DNA from: Silene conica
Lineage: Eukaryota > Streptophyta > Magnoliopsida > Caryophyllales > Caryophyllaceae
NCBI GenBank assembly: GCA_029255685.2
Contig: CM055312.2
Span: forward strand, 71,438,792-71,502,791
Reading direction: 5' to 3'
Length of the DNA: 64,000 nt
The notes beneath the pieces were generated by a model that ran no database searches, was not told the origin of the DNA, and saw nothing but the letters and a program-made list of their open reading frames with translations. Every line of letters starts with the position of its first letter. The first letter of the stretch is position 1. This document shows positions 35,081 to 44,391 of this stretch, piece after piece. A program made the translations under genes and the position numbers.

Positions 35081-35329
35081 GTGCGTCGGTTTTAATGTAA
35101 CTGGTGTATTCAAATACATCGGTTTTGTTGAGAACTGATGTATTTGATCAAATACATCAGTTTTCTCGAGAATTGATGCATTATATACGTCAGTTTTCCT
35201 CAAGAACCGACGCAAATGCTTTATTATAGGGCAAAAATTGGCCTCCCGCCAAAATTAAGTAATTTTTGCGTCAGTTTTGATAGAACTGATGTATATCACT
35301 TGACGCACTAGGGGATTTTTGTACTAGTG

Positions 35330-36942
35330 CTCCACATAAGCAGGGTTTCCAAAAACCACCTTTCAACCCTCAACCACCTTCAAACCCACCACCCAACACA
35401 TATGCTCTTATCCAGAATCTCATTGGGTTGGTCCACAAGGAATCTCAGGCTAGGGAAGCGGGGATGAAGATGTTAGAATCTCAGATTGCTCAAATCGCGA
35501 GCAAGAACGATACCAGGGCTCCGGGTCAACTTCCGACCAAGACGGACCCGAAAAAAGAGACTATAAACATCATATCCATAAGAAGTGGGGCTAAGGTGGG
35601 AGGCGAGAAGCAAAAAGGAAAACAGCCGAAGCCGATTGACACCGAGGAAGGTCGACCGACCCAGGAGCCAGGTCGACCGACCTCTGAGCAGAGTCTGGAA
35701 AATCCCGCTGTACAGGAAACAGGTCGATCGACCGAGGAAGAGGGTCGACTGACCCCCGATGCGGAACAGGAAGCTGCATTTCGTCCCGAATTGCCAAACA
35801 ACTTAAGAGATTTTCTTTTTCGGGGTGACAAGACCCCGGGATTTCTGAGAAGGGCTGCAAATACTGACTCTTCAGCCCCTCCTTTCCCGGAAAGACTCAT
35901 ACCTACAAAGGAACAGGTATTTTTTGACAAATTCAAAGACGTAATTCGTTCATTAAATGTTCAAGTTCCGTTTTTAGAATTAGTTCAGCAGGTTCCTTCT
36001 TACCTTAAATTTATGAGACAACTTTTGTCAAGAAAGAGGTCTTTAGATAAAGTTGAGTCAATTGCCCTAACTGAGGAATCCTCCAGCTTCCTATCACATG
36101 TCATTGCCTCTCATAAGCTGGAGGATCCTGGCAGTTTTTCTGTCCCCTGCAATATAGGAACTTTCCCTGTGAAAAAGGCCTTATGCGACTTAGGAGCTAG
36201 TATCAGTGTTATGCCCCTTAGTGTAGCCTTAAAACTTGGAATGACCAACTTTGCTGTAACTAGTATGACTGTCCAGATGGCGGACCGTACGTCTATGGAA
36301 CCCGTAGGGGTGTTGGGAAACATCCCTGTGCGTATAGATAGATTTTTCTTCCCTGTGGACTTCGTAGTTTTGGACATCCCTGAGGATGCCCATATACCTA
36401 TAATACTAGGAAGACCTTTCCACCACACTGCGGGAGCCGTCATAGATGTGGGCACTGGGACTTTAACTTTCAAAGTAGGAAAGCATTCCTTTATTTATGG
36501 CCTATCTTATAGGAAAAAGGATGTTATGACCCCTATTACCTGTAATGCTATTGCTTCTGAAAAGAAGTACAAAGTCATCACTACTTCTCCTATTTTATTG
36601 CCTACTCCTATACCTGTTTTTACACCTCCGCCCCAGATTGGGAGCAATATGGAGGATATTTCTACTGTAACTAATGCAGGAGTTGGTTTGGGGAAACCCA
36701 AAATAAAGGAGACTACCGTACAAAGGGGAGGAATGGGATTCTTAAGCTACAAGGAAGATGAAGACCCAGATAAGAAGGATAAAGAGGACAGAGAAAAAAG
36801 AGGACAAGCTCAAGAGAAGAGTCCGTCGCATATGCTTTGCGGCGGAGAGGAGATGTGTTTTGCTATTCAAGCAAACACTGTGGAGGCTACGACATGTCGT
36901 CAAAAGCCGTGGTCGGAGATATTCCGCATCTTTAGCGGATAG
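35330..36942 (+). CDS. Athila-type Gag C-terminal part and protease
   Basis: This is the continuation of the gag-pol frame after the CACTA insertion; the first in-frame ATG is 35428 but translation originally came from upstream. Residues encoded at about 35650-35760 contain four GRPT/GRST/GRLT units, produced by ggtcgaccgacc-type DNA repeats. The retroelement aspartic protease lies at about 36170-36490: CDLGASISVMPLSVALKLG carries an L in place of the usual T of DTGA, as is usual in Athila, and IPIILGRPF is the second motif. The frame ends at 36942 in a short tail with no reverse transcriptase. Protease normally cuts the Gag-Pol polyprotein inside the particle. Confidence 0.88.
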
Positions 36943-37466
36943 TTATTTCAATTTTCAGTTTTTAAGACAATTTACTTTTATTGTTGAGACTTTTTAAGTT
37001 TGCTCGCTTTTTAGAACCTTTTCCGTCGTGCTTGCGTAGTTAGGATTTTGGACTTGTTTCTGGCATCTCGCGCATTTGTTGGATATATATATAAATACTT
37101 TTTCAGGTTTTACGAAGAAACGAAGACCGCTGTGCAGCAGAGGGGTCGACCGACCTGAAATATGGGTCGATTGACCTGGTCCCTGAATTACTGGAGTTCC
37201 TGCAGTCTGCAGGAAGGTCGGTCGACCCAAAATATAGGTCGGTCGACCTACCCGTCCGTCACAGCATGTTCGTTTCTTCCTCGGGAATCATGCACCAATC
37301 TTGGCTACTTGAGTGACACTGCTGGCCACCAAAACCTTCCAGCTTACGCTGGTTTGGGGAGGTTTTTCACGCGCTTTATAACCCAGTGAGTTCTTTCCAG
37401 TTTTTCCTTAGCTTTTATCTACTTGTATCTGTCTTTTAATTTTCTGAAACCTTTACTTAGGCTAAT

Positions 37467-37486
37467 GCACAATGGGGACATTGTGC
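37467..37486 (+). other. perfect hairpin gcacaatg-ggga-cattgtgc
   Basis: Eight-base perfect arms around ggga. It is embedded in the 3' non-coding region of the element. A role in RNA packaging or processing is possible but not shown. Confidence 0.75.
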
Positions 37487-38917
37487 GGGTTGGTTTGGGG
37501 AATGGTTTCGTGTCACATGCATTGCATTTCGTCACACGTTTATTGCATTTCCGTATTGCATTGTTTTTCTTTATTTTTCCTTATATATACAAAAGAAAAA
37601 TCCAAAAAAAATAGAAAAATTCAAAAAAATTCCAAAAAATGCACGTTTATTTTAGCATATAGGTCGAGTCGGAACGAGAGTATTTCAAGGATGATTTTGC
37701 TATCTTACATGTTTATGCCTTTACCTTGCCTTGTCAACTTGTTTTAGTATAAGAGTCCTTTGCATATCTACGAGTTTTTGTCAAACTATTTGTATATCTC
37801 GAGACTTGACGTATACCTTGGCAACCTACTATACATTCTAAGTTTTAGAGCTTATTTCCTGGTTTCATTTTCAAACCAGTTGTCTAGGATGTGAGTAGTA
37901 CTCCCCTTGGAGCATGTTGCATCAATATGCATAAACATGAACTTGAATTGCTATACACTTGTTTTACTATCTCGTTTTGTGAATCTTGATACGTGCATTT
38001 GGGATCCCTTTTCTCTTATTTACCCATATAAGCCCTACATAGCCAAATTTGCCTTTTTATTCCCCCAAAACTATATCCCATACTTAGCCTACCCTTCCAA
38101 GCTAGTATTTGTGGTCTTTGGTTTAACTTTTGAGGCATCTTGGTTTATATGCTATCTTGAGCAAAAAGAGAAAGAAAAGAAAGAAAGAAAAGAAAAAGAA
38201 CAGAAAAATTCAGAAAAAGAAAGAAGGAAAAGAAAAACGAAAAAATCAAAATATACAGCAGAAAGTCAGTCGACCGACCACCCTTATAGGTCGGTCGACC
38301 ACCTGACAGTGTTAGAATTCAAAATTTCGTTCTAAAATCCCTTTCTTTTACATGTTATCACTCCCGTACTTCGTTCAAAATAATTTGGGAGTCCTTTCTT
38401 ATTTATAATGTGAGAGCTGTGCTACAAAAGAGCACTTTCTTAATATCAAAAAAAGTTGTGAAATATGTTGTTGGGAATCGGTTTTACTAGCTTGGCTATT
38501 AACCCCACAAATCCAAAAACATCTTAACCCCTTTTTACCTTTCACCTCACATATCTTTTACCTCAATTGTATGTATCTGAGTCACTTAATGAGTGTGTTT
38601 ATACATAGTTGTAGAATTCTTGTTCATGTTAGATTGCAGGCATGTTTTCATGGGTCGCAGTTAGGTGAGTGTCTTTACAAAATACTTCTTTCTATCTTCT
38701 ACATTTACTCACCCTTTGTTTCATAAGTGTCTCGAGCGTACCGCGAGAGTCCATGGTAATAAGTCTCTATAGTCTCTAGTTTGCAAGTTTGACGACACCA
38801 TAACTCGTTTGCATGATTTAAATGCTTTCTCATTTTGTACTTAGCTTTGGTTTTGGCTAACATGTAAATTTCGCTCTGAGATTGAAATCGTTCCATTAGT
38901 TAAGATCGAGTCTATTT

Positions 38918-38937
38918 CTTGCTTGGGGGCAAGCAAG
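38918..38937 (+). other. perfect hairpin cttgcttg-gggg-caagcaag
   Basis: Eight-base perfect arms ending 17 bases before the 3' LTR, beside the purine tract ggtttggtttggggaa. A near-copy at 25633-25652 sits in the same place relative to another LTR, so the structure seems kept. Confidence 0.8.
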
Positions 38938-38954
38938 GTTTGGTTTGGGGAATT

Positions 38955-40508
38955 TGATGCATGTCTATTTTATGATGTTTTACATCTAATTTTACACGCA
39001 TTTGGTCGCTCATTTACTATGTTTTAGCCCTTATTTCCCAACAATTGTGCACTTTCGTATTTTTATGCACTTTTGCAGATTTGTGCGGAAAAATGACAAT
39101 TTTACACCAAACTTATGCCCTCGAGATTTTCTGCATAACTAAGGAACGAAGAAAGTCAACTGGAATCACTAATCAAGTACCAAAAGTCAAACCGAGACAA
39201 ATCAAAGCAATCTAACGCGGAAACGGGTCGACCGACCTATTACTTGGGTCGGCCGACCAGATATCTGTTATGTAAGCCCAGAATTTTCCTGAAGCCTGTA
39301 AAAGAGGTCGACCGACCCACATAGTAGGTCGACCGACCTCAGCGCAGCCCAGAAGTTTTTCAGAAGTCCATTAGAAGTGTTGGAGTCTTTAGGAAACTCC
39401 TAATTGCCGCCCTATATAAACTAATCTTTCGTTTAGGGTTAATCATCGAGTTCTACATCCAGAATTATTCAGCTTTATTTAGTTTTATTCAGTCTTTAGT
39501 TTAATTACAATCTTTCAATATTCTCGAAGCACTTTAGTGGTTCATCAATCATTCAAGCATTCAATAAAGTTTGTTTCTTTCCATCTTAATTCCAATTTCT
39601 GGTAATTCTTCCTTAATTTAGTTCTATTATTGTTCTTATTATTAGCGCATTCGGTTTAAGATAAAATCCCAAAGCTTTATCGTAAATTGCATGTTTAGAT
39701 TGATAATTGTTATGATTGCCATGTTTATCCCTGTTTTTATTGTTGTTTCAATAATCATGCGTAGCTAAATACTTATGTTAGGATGTAGGGGATAAATATG
39801 CGTAGGTAATATAAAGTTTGAGACCGACCTGTAGCAGGGTCGTGGTCGGCCGACTCACATAATGGGTCGGTCGACCAAGGCGGTGGTCGGCCGACTGGGC
39901 TAGCCGGTCGGTCGACCCACTCGCGTTCGTATTCTGTTCGTTTTAATTCGTGAACTATAATACCCTACAATGAGACTGAAGGGAGACTTGTAGGATGTTA
40001 GTAATGACTTACCCAAGATTGAAAGATACGGGAAGGGCATTGGTTTACACCTTAAGACGGCTAGGTTACTCAAGACTGAAAGGTATGTAACCTAGAATTT
40101 AGGAATCACCCTTATTGTTGACACCCAATAATTGTGAGACCTAGGAACTAATAGCATAGGCCGAAAGGAGCTATTAGGTACCATAGACCGAAAGGATATG
40201 TTACACCCCTTACGCGACTGCAATACATGTTGACCTTAGGATTTATATTACCTTAGCTATTTGTTACCCAAACATCCTAGCATCCCTTTTATTAAAATTT
40301 TATTCTTGCCTTTTATTTCTTATTTTATTTTAATCTTTGCTTAGACTTAGTAATCAACTAATCAACCCCCAATTTTGTGACCTTAAACATTAACATCAAA
40401 CAATAAACATTCCCCACCTCTCTGTGGTTCGACCCTGACTTTCACTATCTATAGTTTAAGTTTAGGAATTATAAATTTTATCTCTGGTACCCTCAACGAC
40501 GGGCATCA
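38955..40508 (+). repeat. Athila-type 3' LTR
   Basis: Same length (1554 bp) as the 5' LTR and nearly identical. Visible changes include tgatgca for tgatgcg at the start and atctctgg for atctttgg near the end. The 5-bp duplication ataat follows at 40509. Confidence 0.95.
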
Positions 40509-40513
40509 ATAAT

Positions 40514-41115
40514 GTTTTTATAGTCTGATGGTACTACTTAAAGGCCTTAGATTATGAAGGTGTTACACCCTAGGATTCAAATAGACTTAAAGAAAGAAAG
40601 ACTTACTTGTCAACAAAGATCGACGCACAAACAACGATGATCAACATGAACAATTCCTTACGAGATATCGATTTGGGTGATTAGGATTGTAATTAGGAGA
40701 AGAAAACTGATTTAGAAAGGTTTGACGAAAATGAAAAGTGATTAATAATAATCATGTAAACTTTAATTAATATCTCGCGGAACCGTTAACAGACGGGTAC
40801 TCAACTGGGTACCAAACCACATGTACTCGACCGAGTACCACATGTCCACATGTACTCGACTGAGTACATTTAGGCAAAACCTGACAGACAACCTAAAACT
40901 TGAGTACTCGGTCAAGTACGGCCTACTAGACCGAGTACCCAACAACAAATATTACACGGATATCTGATTCCTAACCTAACTTTCAGATCCGATATCTAAA
41001 AATTCAGATCGGGTATGGAGCGGATATCCGACCAGTTCGGATCATCTGTTTTTTACTCAGGCGCACAATACTTACGTATTACGACCGTAGGTACTAGTTT
41101 ACTACTTAGTACTTA
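40514..41115 (+). mobile_element. TGTAACACCC-family LTR remnant, right part
   Basis: Continues the repeat split by the Athila-type element. Bases 40795-40945 hold at least five tactcgac(c/t)gagtac-type palindromes, as in LTR A at 21893-21985. The last 100 bases before 41116 are unassigned. Confidence 0.5.
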
Positions 41116-41139
41116 GGCCCTGTTCTTTCTGGCTTATTT

Positions 41140-41280
41140 TCAGCTCGTTTCAGTTCAGCTCAGCTCTATTCAGTTCAGTTCAGTTCAGCTCAGTTCAGTT
41201 CAGTTCAGCTTCATTCAGTCCAGTTCAGTTCAGCTCAGCTCAGCTTCATTTAATTTATTTTAGTTCAGTTCAGCTCGACT
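41140..41280. repeat. degenerate CAGTT/CAGCT pentamer array
   Basis: About 25 imperfect ttcag(t/c)-units. The same kind of array lies at 7622-7790 (inverted) and 47395-47550. Confidence 0.9.
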
Positions 41281-41283
41281 TTA

Positions 41284-41493
41284 TTATGTACATCCCATAT
41301 TATTATTATTATTGTTATTATTATTGTTATTATTATTGTTGTTGTTGTTGTTGTTTTTGTTGTTATTATTATTATTATATTTTTTTTTATTATTCTATTT
41401 ATTATTAATTAATAATTATTATGATAATTATTGTTGTTTTTGTTGTTGTTTTTATTATTTCTTCTTCTTATTTTTTTTTTTAGTATTATTATT
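41284..41493. repeat. ATT/GTT microsatellite
   Basis: Interrupted ATT and GTT runs that give a spurious poly-Leu frame at 41312-41500. Confidence 0.9.
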
Positions 41494-41858
41494 TGAGTAA
41501 ATTAAAAATAATTCCCTTTTAAAATAGGGTTTTTTAAAATTACTCTCTTATATAATTTTTTTCTAAAATTACTCCCTTAAGATGCACTTTTATTAACAAT
41601 TGCATCAAAATTCCAATTTAGGTTACCTATTCTGTATGTTTTTAAACTTATTCTACATTGTTATACCTATAAAAGCATAAATTGACTACGTTACAAACAG
41701 AATAAATTTATAAACTTGTAAAATAAGTCACTTGAATTAGAGTTTTGAAACAATTTTTGATAAAAATACATTTTAAGGGAGTAATTTTAGAAAAAAATTA
41801 TATAAGGGAGTAATTTTAGAAAAGTGAATTTTAAAAGGGAGTTATTATTAATTTACTC
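41494..41858. mobile_element. MULE-type MITE, second copy, 9-bp TSD
   Basis: Same ends and interior as 25691-26054 (365 bp against 364). It is flanked by the perfect 9-bp duplication ttattattt (41485-41493 and 41859-41867). It inserted in the ATT array of the PIF element. Confidence 0.92.
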
Positions 41859-41897
41859 TTATTATTTTATATATAATTTTATTGTTTATAATTTTTA

Positions 41898-41939
<42 letters not shown>

Positions 41940-41956
41940 GTAGTAGTAGTAGTAGT

Positions 41957-43105
41957 CAGGGGCGGATCTAGGATTTTAAAATACGGTGGGCTAAAAAATA
42001 AAATTTAAAAAAGTCTTACAAAAAAAAATACAAGCTAAGGTCTTGTAAAGCTTGGGATCTCGATTATCCGTCATCATCCAAAAATCTTATGGTAAAAAAA
42101 CAAATGAATTAGCCCACACCTTAAACTGAACAACTAATTCACTACCTCCAAAACATGCTGCCACTTTAAGTAATTTTGTCCACGAGTCAACTAAATAAAT
42201 AACAGCAACATCATCTCACCAAAGTATTGTTTACTCAATCTATTAGATCAAACCACAACCCAAACAACACAAATTCTCATTAGAATTTGTGACGGATCCG
42301 TCACAAGCTTGTAACGAATCAAATATTATCCATATAAGAAGGAAAAAATAAACACTTTTGTGATTCCCAAGACTTGTCCTATCTACACGAGTGGAAGCTA
42401 TCGGACCCGTCATAAACTTGTGACGGATATATCCGTCACAACTCACAAATCATAGGGGAGACTTATTGAGTTATTGAACAAACAAAACATAGATTCACCT
42501 TCACTATTACAATCCTACAATACTGACCAGTGAGGCAGTGACCATTTACCATCCATATCCCTCATTCGATTTCCATCAAAAATCAAAATTCAAAAGTTCA
42601 AACCTTCACTGAGAGTCTGAGTTTCCTGCGCTAATTTCAATATCCAAAATCATTCATAACATAATTCTTGCGCTAATTTCATGGTTGAGTTTCCTTCACT
42701 GATGATTTGTTTTTTGCTCAATAATCAATATACAAAATCATTCATAAAATCATAATTCTTAAACCTTATATAAACAATATTACCAAAATTGAAGGAAAGA
42801 TGATATTTTAAATAAAATTAATGACTAATAAAGCAATAAGAATATACCTTAATTAAAGTTTGCTAGTAGAAATTGGAGCAATGGAGCCGATGGAGGGGTT
42901 GAAGTGGTGAAGTTTCAAAATTCAGAATGATGAACTGAAAGGAATTTGGTGCGTTGCAGACTTCAGCGTCGGATACTCACTTTGGTAATTGGGGTTTTCT
43001 TATTTTTTTATTGGATTGCCTACTACTCACAAAAACTTATCAATTTTTTCTTTTTTCATGGGTTGGGCTTAAGCCCAGACAGCCATAGGGCTCAATCCGC
43101 CCCTA
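41957..43105. mobile_element. non-autonomous hAT (Tip100-like), 1149 bp
   Basis: The left end caggggcggatctagga and the right end tcaatccgcccctа are inverted in the form of Tip100-type hAT ends. The flanking 8-mers are both gtagtagt, but because the site is a TAG array the duplication is not unique. No transposase is present. A short MITE (42286-42445) lies inside it. Confidence 0.8.
42286..42445. mobile_element. short MITE with gtgacggat/atccgtcac ends
   Basis: Inverted ends gtgacggatccgtcac and gtgacggatatatccgtcac, each itself palindromic. The interior resembles 15971-16127. It is nested in the hAT element. Confidence 0.65.
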
Positions 43106-43395
43106 GTAGTAGTAGTAGTTGTAGTAGTAGTAGTAAACATGAGAGAGTAGAGAAAATGTAATTGAGAAATAAAATTTGATAACATTCGATTAATAATATT
43201 TGTTAACACAATCGAAATTTATAATCTTGAAAATATAGATATCATTAACAAAGACATCATCTATGTTGCTTCGTTATTGACTTCCGTATCATCTTGATTT
43301 GCTTCATTTTCGAGGTCATTATGGACACCAATATCTCACCCTATTTTTTTGCAATTTCTTTTCGAACTTTGTCCATGAATTTCTTCCGCTCTTTA

Positions 43396-43748
43396 TCATC
43401 CATGTTTGAATCTATTCTTCCTTGAATACTTTGATTGTATAACTGGAATACCAAGTTTATGCATCCGTATGAAATTATGAAGTGTAATAGCGGATACGAT
43501 AATTAACATTTGATATTTCATTGTCATTTGTGGCATGTTTTTTAACACCTTCCACCTTCTCTTCAGCTGACCAAACACCATTTCAACCTTCATCCTCAAA
43601 GATGAATGTCGATAATTAAAATGTTCAAATATTCCACTAGGAAGTCCATGCTTATATTCAGGCACATGGTCTCTCATGTTTGGATGACTAATATGAGACA
43701 AATACCCAAGTGTATTCGGGTATCTGAATCCACCAAATAATATTTACC
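43396..43748 (-). pseudogene. PIF/Harbinger transposase, C-terminal exon
   Basis: The minus strand has an AG acceptor at about 43749, then GKYYLVDSGYPNT and LGYLSHI, followed by LFNYRHSSLR-type sequence (here EHFNYRHSSLRMKVEMVFGQ), then LKRRWKVLKNMP and ALTLHNFIR-like AITLHNFIRMH. This is the DDE_4 nuclease domain of Harbinger transposases, which cut DNA at TTA/TAA targets. Only the C-terminal part is present. A frameshift near 43400 diverts the end from a KERKKFMDKVRKEIAKK tail. The upstream exons and the Myb-like partner are not seen in the window. Confidence 0.85.
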
Positions 43749-44079
43749 TACAAATGTTTACATATAAAAATAATTAATGTTTAGACGTAAAATGTTGAGA
43801 TAATAAAAAAAATGAAATACATGCCACATTTACCACATTTAGAAGTAATATGTTTAGATAATAAAACAAAAAAATTAATGTTTAGACGTAAAATATTCAA
43901 ATGTTGCTTTTGTTAATTTTAAAACACAAGAAAAGAAAAAAGCAAAGTCCATTAGAGTTGACTACAAAAAAGAAACCTATAAATTAATATTTTTTTTAAT
44001 ATATAATTATTTTTTAAAAAATCGCAAATTTGTATTAATCAAACATTTTTTTAGATTATTATTATTATTATTATTATTA
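43749..44079. other. PIF intron or decayed sequence, ATT array at end
   Basis: AT-rich, no coding signal. An ATT array occupies about 44053-44079. Confidence 0.5.
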
Positions 44080-44106
44080 CTAGTGTATCACCCGTGCGTA
44101 GCACGG
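44080..44106 (-). mobile_element. Helitron-like 3' end
   Basis: On the minus strand, the hairpin CCGTGCTACGCACGG is followed by GTGATACA and then CTAG, with T as the next base. A short GC-rich hairpin about ten bases before CTRR, with insertion between A and T, is the Helitron 3' signature. No helicase and no 5' TC end were identified, so this is tentative. Confidence 0.4.
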
Positions 44107-44265
44107 ATTCTTAAAAAATTGGTTATGGGTTAAATGTTTAAGAGTGATAGTCTTTATTTAGTAAAGAGGATTGTAAAAAGATTATAATGCTAACATATTT
44201 TGACCACAAATAGGATTATACATCCAGATATATGATTATCGTACATCTAATAAAATCTAATTGAG

Positions 44266-44374
44266 AGAACAAGAGTTAGCTCAAGTGGTAAGAGCTCTCT
44301 TAACCCAACCATGAAGTTGGGGGTTCGATTCTCACCCGCGACTTAGTACGCTCATTTGAACCAAAAAAAATAAA
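44266..44374 (+). mobile_element. tRNA-derived SINE, 109 bp, 17-bp TSD
   Basis: The head has an A box (tagctcaagtggtaagag) and a B box (ggttcgattc), as in a tRNA. The tail is ccaaaaaaaataaa. It is flanked by the perfect 17-bp duplication aataaaatctaattgag (44249-44265 and 44375-44391). A short tRNA-derived unit with an A-rich tail and long duplications is a SINE; it would be copied by LINE enzymes. Confidence 0.92.
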
Positions 44375-44391
44375 AATAAAATCTAATTGAG

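Larger units (their letters stand above)
31416..35329. mobile_element. CACTA transposon, 3914 bp, TSD ctc
   Basis: Ends CACTAGTACAAAAATCCCC and the inverted match ggggatttttgtactagtg are flanked by the 3-bp duplication ctc (31413-31415 and 35330-35332). About ten tgcgtcagtt/aactgacgca subterminal units fill 31430-31790 and 35085-35310. No transposase (TNPD/TNPA) is visible, so it is non-autonomous. It carries three exons of a flavin monooxygenase gene on the minus strand and a CAG/CAA-rich block (33060-33480). It lies inside the gag-protease frame of the Athila-type element and is therefore younger. Confidence 0.95.
36943..38954 (+). other. Athila 3' non-coding region
   Basis: Pol sequences are missing. 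The region has ggtcgaccgacc-type palindromes at 37144-37180, 37214-37251 and 38267-38302. It also has a 20-base hairpin at 37467, an aaaaattc-rich tract at 37590-37640, a purine-rich tract at 38160-38250, and a hairpin plus purine tract before the 3' LTR. Small frames at 37423-37747 and 37907-38335 have no known domain. Confidence 0.6.
28462..40508 (+). mobile_element. complete non-autonomous Athila-type Gypsy element
   Basis: Two 1554-bp LTRs (28462-30015 and 38955-40508) are flanked by the perfect 5-bp duplication ataat (28457-28461 and 40509-40513). Between them lie an Asp-type PBS, a gag-protease reading frame and a 3' purine tract. The LTRs differ at roughly ten positions by eye, so the insertion is recent. 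Reverse transcriptase, RNase H and integrase are absent: after the frame ends at 36942 there are 2 kb of non-coding DNA. Movement would need enzymes from a relative. A CACTA element (31416-35329) splits gag from protease. Removing the CACTA gives about 8.1 kb. Confidence 0.93.
41116..44079 (-). mobile_element. PIF/Harbinger element, 3' end to transposase
   Basis: The left end ggccctgttctttctggc is preceded by tta. It is followed by a degenerate cagtt/cagct array (41140-41280), ATT microsatellites, then minus-strand transposase sequence (43396-43748). A MULE-type MITE (41494-41858) and a Tip100-like hAT (41957-43105) are nested inside. The other end is uncertain; agaaagaacgggggc at about 47558-47572 could be its decayed partner. 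Confidence 0.7.

Noticed and set aside
35526..36473. Antisense frames of 89-136 codons
   Set aside because: They are shadows of the gag-protease frame on the other strand; their Arg/Pro/Ser patterns mirror the GTCGAC repeats.
41312..41500. Poly-Leu frame
   Set aside because: Translation of ATT/GTT microsatellite in a PIF element.
44266..44374. Possible tRNA gene
   Set aside because: A and B boxes are present, but the acceptor stem does not pair, the tail is A-rich and a 17-bp target duplication flanks it; it is a SINE.
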